Part shown: positions 1-8,118 of the stretch, one piece after another
Layout: every line of letters starts with the position of its first letter
How positions within the stretch are numbered: the first letter of the stretch is position 1
DNA from: Gymnopilus junonius
Lineage: Eukaryota > Basidiomycota > Agaricomycetes > Agaricales > Galerinaceae
Reading direction: 5' to 3'
Assembly: GCA_015501075.1 (NCBI GenBank)
Contig: JADNYJ010000858.1
Span: forward strand, 1-11,252
Length of the DNA: 11,252 bases
The notes under the pieces: generated by a model
The model's database searches: none
What the model was told of the DNA's origin: nothing
What the model saw: only the letters and a program-made list of their open reading frames with translations
Made by a program: the position numbers and the translations under genes

Positions 1-478
1 TTTCCGCAGCCGCTGCTGGAATCCCTGGAAATGACGATCAAGGCGCGATGGCCTCCCTGCTTGCCTTCCACTTACTTGGATTATACCCTGGTTTGTCAAC
101 CTTCCTTTTTTCCATGCCCATCACTTGCTCAATCTGTATCCAGTACCTTCAAGTACTCAACTCATAGTCGCATCGCCGTTCATCCCGAAGTACACAATCC
201 ACAACTCATTCCTGAATGTCAGCACCACCGTCACAGCTGTCAACTTTGACTCCAAGTCGGTGCAGAAGAAGATTCCAACTGGTACAGCAGCATATGTGAA
301 GAGCATCTCTATCAATGGCATACAGTCTACCTCCAGATGTCATGTCGATTTCTACGACGCGTTTAGGCTGGGTGGAGATATCGTCATTACATTGACGTCT
401 GACAAGTCAGCGGTGGATGACTGTGCGGATTCTTTACCAGACAGCATTTCGACTGGTGGGTTTTCTAAGGCACGGTGA
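1..478 (+). CDS. GH92 family alpha-mannosidase, C-terminal part (5' end outside window)
   Basis: This is the last 140 codons of a glycoside hydrolase family 92 enzyme; these are usually secreted, calcium-dependent exo-alpha-1,2-mannosidases acting on N-glycans. Reading starts in frame 3 (first full codon at 3). It shows the family hallmark near the end of the (alpha/alpha)6 catalytic domain, GNDDQGAMASLLAFHLLGLY, whose acidic residues are part of the catalytic and metal-binding region in GH92. A C-terminal beta-sandwich segment follows (YVKSISING, then DAFRLGGDIVITL). A 53-nt intron at 91-143 (GTTTGT...CCAG) must be removed: codon GTA is split G|TA, and splicing gives LLGLYPVPSSTQ. By chance the intron end also reads LYPV, so an unspliced reading from 125 looks deceptively intact. 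Exons are <1-90 and 144-478, ending in TGA. It converges with the next gene, 117 bp away. Family assignment is confident; linkage specificity is not visible here. Confidence 0.88.
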
Positions 479-595
479 AAACGTGAGAACAAGATACTGT
501 TCTGATAGTAGATACAACAGCATGCTATAGTACAAAGTACAAGACAATACAGGAGCCAGGAACAAGAAAGCAGCTATGAACGGAAAAGAAATAAT
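479..595. other. Convergent intergenic region
   Basis: These 117 bp separate the stop codons of two convergent genes and must hold both 3' UTR starts and polyadenylation signals. The sequence is A-rich on the plus strand. I see no further gene and no clear single polyadenylation motif. Confidence 0.6.
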
Positions 596-3500
596 CTAAT
601 AGGAGTCAGAATCATTTTCGTTAGACCTTGTCACCGATATGCGATAAGCATTCAACCATGCACTGAAACTAGCTTCAGGTATATCAACAGTCACGGAGCG
701 ACCATTATTTTTGTCGGGTGTGGTGTAAGGCAGAAGACAATACCTGGTAAAGAACGTCAGAAGAACGTCGCCAGTTAAATCGGCCATATGTACTTATCAA
801 GGGTTGCGGTGACTTTCTGCATTTGTTTCTTGTTATTTTGTCCAGTGGGCACGTTGATATGATAGTTCAGAGATTTTGCTCCAGGTTCCAGAAGTTGTTC
901 CAGTTTTTCCTCAATTTTGATCACTGTGTTCGGGAGGCTTAGCTTCTCCATCAACGAATCCGCCTTACCATCAGCGAATTCAGGTCGAGGAACTATAGTA
1001 GTTTTGAGTGACACAAACACCGAAATCTATGTCAATGCATACCTTCACCACGTCGCCTTTGCTCTTTTCTCTGCATCTTCCTAACAATCTTCTCTTTAAC
1101 CTTCAACTCCTCTTCTAAACCCGTTTTGTACTCCTCAGAGGCATCTTCTAGGTCTTTTTTTAGTTCTCTGAGCTGGTCCTCCATATCAGCCATTTGCGCT
1201 TTTAACAAGATAATGTTTTTCAGGCGTTCTGCGACTTTGCTTGGGACTTCGCTAGCTTCGGTGGCAACAGATTCTGCGTAAGAATCCATCGGTGGTTCCC
1301 TTGGGTCCTGGTTCTCGTTATCACCAGCAGCACCATGTTCAGCATCGTGTTCAGCTTGATCTATAGGCGGCTGTGTTTCTAGTAATCCACCTGGCGTAGG
1401 ATTTTTGGTCGGGTCATCTACTCCTGTGGTGGTAGGACGAGTAGGAGTAGGATCAGTTGACGGTGGAGTCTGAGCAAATTTAGCTGCGTCTTCTTCCTGC
1501 AGTGTCTTGAGTTCTGTTGCCACCTTTTGGCGCTGTGCTTCAGTTTGTTCAGCCTTTTGACGCTCCTCTTCCTGTCGCAGACGATCATCTTCCGCTTTCT
1601 TACGCACTTCCTCCTCAAGTCGTTGACTTTCAGCCTCAGCCTCCGCTTTTTTCTTATCCTCTTCCTCTTTCTTCTGCCTATCTTCAGCCTCTTCCTTTAT
1701 CCGTTCGACCTCCTTCCTCTTCCTTTCTTCCTCTTCAGCAAGTCTCTTCTTCTCTTTTCTTTTTCTCCCTCCTCTTTCTTCCTCCTATCTTCCTCCTTTA
1801 TTCGTTCTTCTCCTTCCTCTTCCTCTCAGCCTCCTCAGCAATCTCTCTCCTCCTCCTCCGTTCTTTCTTCTTCCTCGCAGCCTCCTCCCTTCGTGCCTGC
1901 GCCTCCTCAGCAGCCCTCTTCGTTCGCCACTTGCTCCTCCTTTTTTTTCTTTTCCGCCTCCTCCTCCTTCAACCTCTCCTCCTCCTCCTTCTTCCTCTTC
2001 TCCTCAGCTGCTGCAACTTCCTTCCTCACTTTCTCAGCAGCCTCCTCCTCCTCTCTCTTCTTCTGCCTAGCAGCAGCATCCGCAGCCTCCTTCTTCAATC
2101 TCTCAGCTTTCTCTGCCTCTTTCTTCTTCTTCAAAGCTTCCTCTTCCTCCTTTTTCTTCTTTTCTTCTTCCTCTTTCAATCGAGCAGCCTCCAGCACAGC
2201 CTTCTCTTGTTCATCGCGCAGACGAGCATCTTCCTCTTCCTTCCGGCGTTTCTCAGCTTCAGCTTCAGCGTTTGGTTGCCAGGGATTAGTACCACCATCA
2301 ACATCATCGTCCCCGCCAAAAAGGTTCGTAGTCTCAAAAGACGTAGGGTTGTAAGAAGTAGAGGCACCAGGGGGAGGGTCGTCGTATATATCATCATAGT
2401 TAGTCTCTCCGTGAATCATTGATTGGTATGCAGGTGGTTGTGTATAGGTATCGTCGTTAGTGGTATTGATATTAGTATTTTTGCCACCAGCAGAGCCAGA
2501 GAGGAACTGAGAGCCAAGGGTATCCCATCCACTCATGTCAACGTCTTGAGGAGGCGCGCCTCCTTGAGCTTGAGCGTGGGTGGGTTTAGGAGGAGCCACA
2601 GGTGCAGGGACAGGTATAGGCACGGCTATAGGAACCTTAGCAGCTGGTCTGTCCTTGGCAGGCGGCGTAGGCGGCTTCTCGTCTGTATAGTCTTCCTTTT
2701 GTATCTTCTCCCAGTCTTCCGTGCTAGCCTCCTCCAAGAAATCTGGGATCTGTGGTAGCTGCTCCGGAGGAGGTACAGGTTTTAAATCCTCCTTGTGTTC
2801 GAAGATAAACCGGTTTCGCTGTACACGCGCGGCAGAGTCGGATGGGGTGGGTGGCATGTAGAAGGGCGGCGCGGTGTGCTTGGGGGTGAGTTCGCCTTCT
2901 TCTGGTTTGGACGCGACGGCTGCGGCTGCTGCGACGTCGACGAGGAGAGGGCCTTCAGTGACCATGTCGGGGACTTCTTCAAAGTTGACGGCAGAAGTGG
3001 AAGTAGGATCGCCGCGCGCGGTGGCAGATGATAAGGAACTGGAGGAACGATTAGCTTCATCGAGGTCGTCTTCTTCTTCCTCATTCGCGTCGTTGGAGGA
3101 TGAGATCTCGGAGGAAGTGTCGAGTTCTCCTGGGTACACTGAGAGTCTACGGCTTGTTCGGTCTGACCTGCCCCTTGGCCTTGGAGAGCCTATCTCTGTG
3201 TCAAGATCTGAGTATCCCGACGAGAAATGCCCGGGCAATCGGCGTCTGAGGGTCTCCCTCACAGCTGGGTCGACGGGTGTTTGTTCGGTGGTGATGATAG
3301 AGGGATCGTCAACGACGACGCTGCTTGGTCCTTGCGTGGGGACATCGACATCAGTCGGCGCTTCAGTGATAGTCGAGGGTTGGCGCGAGGGCGAAAAACG
3401 AACGGTCCGGGGAGGAGGGAAGAAAGCGACAGTAGGGACCATCTTGGAGAGAGTATACATATCCCTCCTCAAATGCCTCCATGTCCTCTCGAAGCCGACC

Positions 3501-3874
3501 TCCTCCCACAGCGCAGGGGCGATATCTGCGAGCACCATGCCCAGCGCGGTCCAAATGAGCACGAGCACGAGTCTCGCTACGCTCTCCGTGAACAGAAAGT
3601 CGATGAACAGGCGGACGCCGAAGCCGATGTAGGGATCGGAGGATTTGGGCATTTTCTTGAGGAAGTGCAGCATGATGACGCCCTCCCACAGGCCGACGAG
3701 GGTGCCGGTGAGCTTGAAGTCGTACTTGCCAACGGTGTCGACGAGGAAGCGCAGACCGAGACCGAAAGCGATGGCGGAAATGCTGTCCATGAGTGCGGCT
3801 AGACGGATATTAATTCGCCAGCCTGGTGTTGATGAGGGACGGAATGACGAAAGGAGCGAGGACACGACGCTCAT
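596..3874 (-). CDS. Large membrane-anchored, Glu/Lys-rich coiled-coil protein, unknown function
   Basis: Proposed exons (minus strand) are 3874-1931, 1784-1043, 992-794 and 743-596, giving 1010 residues. The two 3' introns (1042-993, GTATGC...ATAG; 793-744, GTACAT...CCAG) are 50 nt each and keep the frame. The first intron (1930-1785) is less sure. ATG at 3874 is the first ATG of the open frame. N-terminus: three or four hydrophobic segments (about 25-47, 55-73, 83-98 and 100-122). Then comes a Pro/Ser/Asp-rich disordered region to about 534, with a polyalanine run and PIAVPIPVPAPVAPP. Residues about 535-750 are almost continuous E/K/R/A, as in a coiled coil or single alpha helix. After a Pro/Thr linker, a second heptad-like helix (LKAQMADMEDQLRELKKDLE) precedes a 115-residue C-terminal domain containing KSLNYHINVPTGQ and SFSAWLNAYRIS. 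I do not recognise the family. Membrane topology and any scaffolding role are inference. Confidence 0.72.
1620..2230. repeat. Low-complexity purine/pyrimidine tract
   Basis: About 600 bp of almost pure pyrimidine on the plus strand (CTT, CCT and TCC words), hence purine on the coding strand. It is the DNA form of the Glu/Lys/Arg-rich helix of the minus-strand gene. Long serine/leucine/phenylalanine-rich open frames on the plus strand here are shadows. No exact tandem period is maintained, so this is compositional bias with imperfect GAG/AAG repeats and not a clean satellite. Confidence 0.7.
1785..1930 (-). other. Inferred 146-nt intron with coding-like content
   Basis: The first exon frame runs into TGA at 1909-1907, and the downstream frame is blocked by TAG at 1787-1785. 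Using GT at 1930-1929 and that same TAG as acceptor joins the two open frames in phase 0 (...KKEEQ|EEERGG...) with no other change. The donor (GTGGCG) is poor, there is no convincing branch site, and the segment is about three times the length of the gene's other introns. In the third frame the segment reads as coiled-coil protein (KRAAEEAQARREEAARKKKE and onward), ending at TAA around 1800. Alternatives are frameshift errors in the assembly (there is an A8 run just upstream, at 1941-1948), a real frameshift mutation, or alternative splicing. Confidence 0.45.
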
Positions 3875-4129
3875 CCTCAAGGAGTGTGATATTTGTGAAA
3901 GGAAAGAGCAAGTAACCACTTTATTTTGAAAACAAACAAAAATGGGTCTGTGCGCACTCTCTTACTCTCTACCACGGGTGTCCTGTCATTTATGCCTTAT
4001 TTCCAGTGGATTTATGTGCTCACCGTTCACAATGGCGTCCACAATGAAGGCGTTCAAATTTAAACCAAATTGAACTGTTTGGATGACCGGCCCGGACATT
4101 GTTCTCTGTAACAATGTCTGTCACGCTCT
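3875..4129. promoter_or_regulatory. Upstream region of the coiled-coil gene and 3' flank of F-box-like gene F1
   Basis: This 255-bp spacer lies between the ATG at 3874 (transcribed leftwards) and the stop of the next minus-strand gene at 4130. It should hold the coiled-coil gene's promoter and 5' UTR as well as the 3' end of F1. I see A/T-rich patches around 3918-3940 but no TATA box I would defend. A short hairpin near its right end is listed separately. Confidence 0.45.
4095..4118. repeat. Perfect 9-bp inverted repeat (hairpin)
   Basis: GACATTGTT (4095-4103) and AACAATGTC (4110-4118) are exact reverse complements around a 6-nt loop. The hairpin begins 11 bp downstream of the F1 stop codon, within its expected 3' UTR. 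A structured 3' UTR element is possible; a chance palindrome is also possible. Confidence 0.5.
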
Positions 4130-5337
4130 TCAGCTCCGTCTCTTCTCCTCAAACTCGATCATGATCAACAATCGACGGAAGCATTTTTCTATTCTAAACA
4201 TACCATCTCTCTCCTCTATCACTGATAAACCTCCGTCTACCAATCTCTCTACTTCCTTCCAAAAATCTGATGGTTTAAATGAATCCTGCACCTTCCAAAC
4301 ATGCGGGTCTCCCAAGTCCCTCAATATAACCATCGACCTAGGTGCCGCCATAGGATACTCCGCCGACCTCTCCAATGTCCTGACCCTCGCCACTAGCCGC
4401 TCATGTTGCGGTAAAGAATATTCCTGTGGTTCCAATATTGCAAAATAGCGGAGCTTCTGTGCTACCCTTCTGATCCTCACATTATGATTCAACCCCTGCA
4501 CGGACGTCGCCACATGCGTCAGGTTCTGGAAAGCCGAGTACGCAATGACATATGTATCATTGTCAGGATACACCGAAGCGAGCAAGGCAGATACGAGATG
4601 GATCCAACTTCCACTCTCGTAGTCGATTATGATCGCTAGGTGTGTCAACGACGCAACTAGTCCTACTGGAATATCATACTGTGCATTCGGTTGACCGAAC
4701 TGGCGTTCATTGGGATCCCAGTCGCGATGGCAGACCATAGTGAGCCGCTTCAAATAGGGCGACTTGATATAATGCAAAATCCTTTCTCTCGAGGAGCCTT
4801 TTCTGAATATGGTAAGCAGCAGAATGCGCCGGGAACATTCGACCAGGATGGCTTTTGCTTGTGGGAGTGTTACGGTGCTTTCGACCGCCATGGACCTGAT
4901 CATGGGCTCGAAGTGTCCTCTGGGTTTCGTTCGGAGAGTTTTAAAGAAAGAGATGGCGGATTGTGGGTCTTGCATGACGATCCTCTGGTATAAAATTGGG
5001 CGTACCCTTTAACCAGGTAAGGAATTAATCAGCACTGATTACTGTAAATAACATGTATGTAAACCTACCAGGTATAAACATATTTCGCAACCTGACACAA
5101 CCTCAAAGCACACTTACCATCCAAACTCGCAGCATGTTCAAAAATGATTCTTTGAATTTCATTTGGTAGTTCCACAGCCAATCCGCTATCTAAAGTCCCG
5201 CCAGGGGGATGGTTAGATTCAGAAGGACCAGGACTGCTCATGCATGTATCTTCCATCATGTCGGTGTCCCTAAAGTCGATTCCTGGAGGAAAGTAAAATT
5301 CGGGAGAGATTTCATCGATGATGATTGAAGGAGTCAT
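4130..5337 (-). CDS. F-box-like protein F1
   Basis: Two exons, 5337-5069 and 5006-4130, flank a 62-nt intron (5068-5007, GTAGGT...AAAG) that splits a Trp codon TG|G. The product has 381 residues. After an acidic, proline-containing N-terminus, residues about 53-100 form an F-box-like helix set (ELPNEIQRIIFEHAASLDG, then YVYTWVRPILYQRIV), the usual Skp1-binding module of SCF ubiquitin ligases. The remaining 280 residues are the family's own C-terminal region, presumably for target recognition. The end carries KVQDSFKPSDFWKEVERLVD, a pattern seen near the end of expanded mushroom F-box-like families. It is closest to F3, less close to F2. Compared with both, it lacks 1 nt at about 4224-4238, so its last 30 or so residues (from SVIEERDG) are out of the ancestral frame. 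F-box assignment is by motif only; targets are unknown. Confidence 0.72.
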
Positions 5338-5508
5338 GATTTGTTACCGAGCGCTCCGTGGAGGGACCGCGCGCTGTCGTGGGAATTCTTTTGCTGAGGA
5401 CACAGGCTTTCTTTCTGCTCTTTAATCCAGGTTTTCACATTTTCGTGCTCAATTCTTGGCCAATCCCACTTAGGTTCAGTCCATGATCAACGACCAATTG
5501 AAGCGAGC
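5338..5508. promoter_or_regulatory. F1 upstream region with block conserved at F3
   Basis: The 171 bp between F1 and the stop of F2 hold the F1 promoter. A 24-bp block at 5374-5397 (plus strand CTGTCGTGGGAATTC...) matches 19 of 24 positions upstream of F3 at 9378-9401. By position it could be part of the core promoter or 5' UTR. No clear TATA box is seen. Confidence 0.45.
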
Positions 5509-6655
5509 CTACACAAATTCCGAACTAAACGTCAAATAACCCGACCACAAATTACCCCACTCTTCTCCTTGGTCAGACAAATACCCCTCATCTACCAATT
5601 TCTCCACCTTCTTCCAAAATTTCGAAGGCCTAAACGAGTCCTGCACCTTCCACACACTCGGGTCCCCAAGGTCCCTCAAAATGACCATAGATCGAGGCAC
5701 TGCCGTCGCGTACTCGGCTGACCTCTCATATGCCTTGACGTTCACCACGAGCTGTCTGTGTTCTTCAGGCGTACAGCCCCGCGGTTCCACTATCGCCAAG
5801 TACCGCAGCTTCTTTGCCACCTTCCTGATCATCATGTTATGATCCAACCCATATACCGGCAGTGCTACGTGCGTAAGAGTCTGGAAAGACGAGTATGCAG
5901 TGGCGTATAGAGTGTTGTCGGGATAGCGCGATGCGAGCAAGGCAGAACTGAGGTGGGCCCACGTCCCAACCCAGTAGTCGAAAACGAGCGCGAGGTGCGT
6001 CAAAGACGCCAAGAGTCCCAAAGGGATCTCGTACTGCGCAGTTGGCAGCCCATTGTACTCTGCATCTTCGAAGCACACCATCGTGAGTCGCTTCAAGTAG
6101 GGCGATTTGATGTAGTCCAGGAATTTTTCCTTCGAGGTCTTTTTTCGGAACAGCGTGAGCAAGAGAATGCGCCGGGAGCATTCGACGAGGCTGGCTCTTG
6201 CTTGTGGGAGGGTCACAGTGCTTGCGATTGCCAGGGACCTGATCATGGGTTCGAAGTACCCTCTTGGTTTGGATCGGAGGGTTTTGAAGAAGGAAACCGC
6301 GGATTGGGGGTCCTGAATGACGACTCTTTGATATAAAATGGGATGTATCCTATGGGGTCATAATTTGTACAGGTAGGGAGATAATTAGTATTCCAGTTCT
6401 TGCGCTCACTTAAGAACATTGGAAGATTCACCAGGTGTAAACGTATCGAGAAATCTGACACAATCTCAACGCACACTTCCCGTCCGAACTCGCAGCGTAT
6501 TCGAAAATGAGCTGTTGGATTTCATTCGGGAGCTCGACAGTCAATTGGGGATCTAAAGCTGAAGTCACTGGCGGCCTGACCATGGGTGATAACACCTCGG
6601 CGGATGGGCCAGAACGCACAGGGCTGTCCATGCGTCTATCTGATTGAGATTGCAT
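5509..6655 (-). CDS. F-box-like protein F2
   Basis: Two exons, 6655-6432 and 6349-5509, flank an 82-nt intron (6431-6350, GTGAAT...ATAG) with a good branch-site match (TACTAAT). The intron lies at the same Trp codon as in F1. The product has 354 residues. The open frame extends upstream of 6655 without an ATG, so 6655 is taken as start. F-box-like core at about 38-85: ELPNEIQQLIFEYAASSDG and YVYTWIHPILYQRVV. The C-terminal region aligns with F1 throughout (TVTLPQARASLVECSRRILL; KSPYLKRLTMVC; ERSAEYATAVPRSMVILRDL; KVQDSFRPSKFWKKVEKLVD). It is the most divergent of the three copies and the one with the cleanest structure, with no break visible. Expected role: substrate adaptor of an SCF-type ubiquitin ligase, inferred from the fold class only. 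Confidence 0.75.
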
Positions 6656-7443
6656 CGTCTTGGAAGGAATTATGAAGACCAATTTACGAAAGGAAGGAAA
6701 TTCCAGAAGAGGTTGCGTCGCCGTTGATTCGAGGGGTCATTATAATCTTATACCGGGACCGCCCATGCTGACGTGGTGTGGGAGGGAACTTGATGGAGCC
6801 TAGTCAATGCTAGTGAACTTTGTCATCACCAGTCTTGTAACCGCAACGCGTTGACGACGCACTCATACCGATGAAGCTTGATCGTTGTGGGAAATCTCGT
6901 GTTGGACATGCCAACGCGCCCTACGTCCCTTCCTTCTTTCTTTCTTCTGTCACCTTGGTGCCTCTTCTTTGAAAATCGACGCACTCCAATTCCAACCTAT
7001 CTTCCTTGCAGGGTTTATTCATAAACAATCTATTATCCCCCTCTCCTGCATGAAACTTCATTTCCGACCTATGCCACCTTACAGTGCACATACTTCCACA
7101 TCTTGTGTATGCATCTCTAGACTCTATCGAAACTCTTGGTCATGTCGTCATGAGGAGCGACTTCGAAGCGTACCTGGACGTCAATCAAGATCGGAGTTGG
7201 CCCGTTACATTCCTTGACAGATTGAAGAGGACTGAAGGTTGAATTGCTTTCACACATACTCTGGTGCTCAACACCTGGTCGCGCATCGTTTCGTAATCTC
7301 CCTCAGTTGACCCTTGCGCTAGCCAACACGAGCACATTCAAATGTATCCCAATGAAGTTCTGAACTTTGGTGTATGCCTTAGCGCCCCCTTGCTGATTCA
7401 ATTATTTCCAAAGGGGGCTTGGAAAGGATTGTTATCGTTCCGC
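6656..7443. other. Long spacer between divergent F2 and SSP-A
   Basis: About 790 bp lie between the F2 start codon (transcribed leftwards) and the TATA-like box of SSP-A (transcribed rightwards). The F2 promoter is expected near 6660-6800. Open frames here (for example 6885-7217 plus) are short and do not resemble a protein family I know; pyrimidine runs at 6920-6950 explain part of one. A block at 7163-7195 recurs upstream of SSP-B. I see no transposon ends, tRNA or further gene. Confidence 0.5.
7163..7195 (+). repeat. Upstream block shared by SSP-A and SSP-B (copy 1)
   Basis: TCGAAGCGTACCTGGACGTC followed by AATCAAGATC matches copy 2 (10283 onward) at about 26 of 30 positions. It lies about 320 bp upstream of the SSP-A start position, almost the same distance as copy 2 from the SSP-B ATG (about 330 bp). 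It shows that the duplication included the upstream DNA. Whether it is a regulatory site or just residual homology cannot be told. Confidence 0.6.
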
Positions 7444-7450
7444 TATTTAA
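7444..7450 (+). promoter_or_regulatory. TATA-like box of SSP-A
   Basis: GCTATTTAA is identical in both SSP copies. Here TATTTAA lies 40 bp before the position homologous to the start codon; at SSP-B it lies 50 bp before the ATG. Spacing and conservation fit a core promoter element. Confidence 0.5.
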
Positions 7451-7483
7451 CTGCTTTCAAACTATCGGCGTTTACCCAACAGA

Positions 7484-7856
7484 ATACACTTTCAAACTGC
7501 GTTATCCCTCATTGCGTTCTCTGTCGTATCGTTGACTTCTGGCACTGCTGCTGTTTCATGCGCAGTATGCCCCGAGACGATCTTCTTTTCAGGACATACT
7601 CGTACCTTGACTCTATCGGTTGAGGCGAATGGTAACACCGTGGAGTGCGCGTGAGTTATATCAGGTCCTCTGTTGGAAAAGCTCCTCGGTGAATCATGAG
7701 TAGCTATGGTAATCCAGGTGTCGAAGGCATTATTCTTTTTTGTGTCTTTCGGGTTGGTCTTCTTTAAACCCTACGTTGACCGACCTTCATTAACAGAACA
7801 TCCATTTATAGAACGATATTGAACAAGTCGTTTTTACAATACGGGACTCCAATTGA
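7484..7856 (+). pseudogene. SSP-A, small secreted protein relic without start codon
   Basis: It aligns exon by exon with SSP-B: exons 7484-7650, 7704-7752 and 7812-7856, with introns of 53 nt (GTGAGT...GTAG) and 59 nt (GTTGGT...ATAG) at the same codons. The reading is HFQTALSLIAFSVVS (signal-peptide-like), TAAVSCAVCPETIFF, HTRTLTLS, NTVECAYGNPG and NDIEQVVF, then TGA. The position of the SSP-B ATG is ATA (7484-7486). An in-frame TAA lies upstream at 7448, and no ATG follows in frame, so no full-length product is possible from this DNA as given. Three family cysteines plus that of exon 2 are kept, and no internal stop is present, so the loss looks recent. Alternatives are a sequencing error at 7486 or use of a non-AUG start. 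Function is unknown. Confidence 0.66.
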
Positions 7857-8118
7857 ATGTGTTACCTGGAGTTTGTCAATTCTACGCGGAAGTATTTCAG
7901 AAGACCTCATGTTGGATTGTAATGTGGGTCGTCTTACAATTGAAGCCTGGATGCTTGCTAACAATCTGGCATAGGATAACGATCTCCTGCGTTAATTACC
8001 CATGATCTTCCCTGTAAACCTGGTTCGAAGGTATGACAATACCTATTGACCTGAACCAATACTTGAGTACCTCCCTAAAAGGATGAGCCTCGACCAAAGC
8101 CTACCAGTGGCAATGTCA
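7857..8118. other. 3' flank of SSP-A and of F3
   Basis: These 262 bp separate the SSP-A stop (plus) from the F3 stop (minus). The first part, to about 7912, is homologous to the SSP-B 3' flank, with the shared word CAGAAGAC-TCATG at 7898. The rest shows nothing I can name. TGGTTCGAAGG at 8017 resembles a tRNA B box but fails at its end. Confidence 0.45.

Noticed and set aside
125..143. ATG at 125 as start of a separate gene
   Set aside because: It lies inside the GH92 intron. Splicing 91-143 joins two recognisable GH92 segments in frame.
1517..2422. Long plus-strand open frames rich in Ser, Leu and Phe (up to 301 codons)
   Set aside because: They are the antisense of the Glu/Lys-rich helix of the minus-strand gene. 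Purine-rich coding strands automatically open the opposite strand; no domain or start context supports them.
2874..3802. Plus-strand frames over the N-terminal half of the coiled-coil gene
   Set aside because: They overlap a minus-strand frame with clear membrane helices and introns; their translations are serine/arginine-rich and family-less.
4691..5012. Plus-strand frames opposite F1 and opposite F2 (5953-6336)
   Set aside because: They mirror each other only because F1 and F2 are paralogues; the minus-strand frames carry the F-box-like motifs and shared intron.
7342..7623. A 93-codon plus-strand frame over SSP-A
   Set aside because: It is in a different frame from the SSP-A homology and begins upstream of the TATA-like box.
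8010..8035. tRNA-like B box (GGTTCGAAGG)
   Set aside because: The last bases do not fit the B-box consensus, and no A box or acceptor stem is found nearby.
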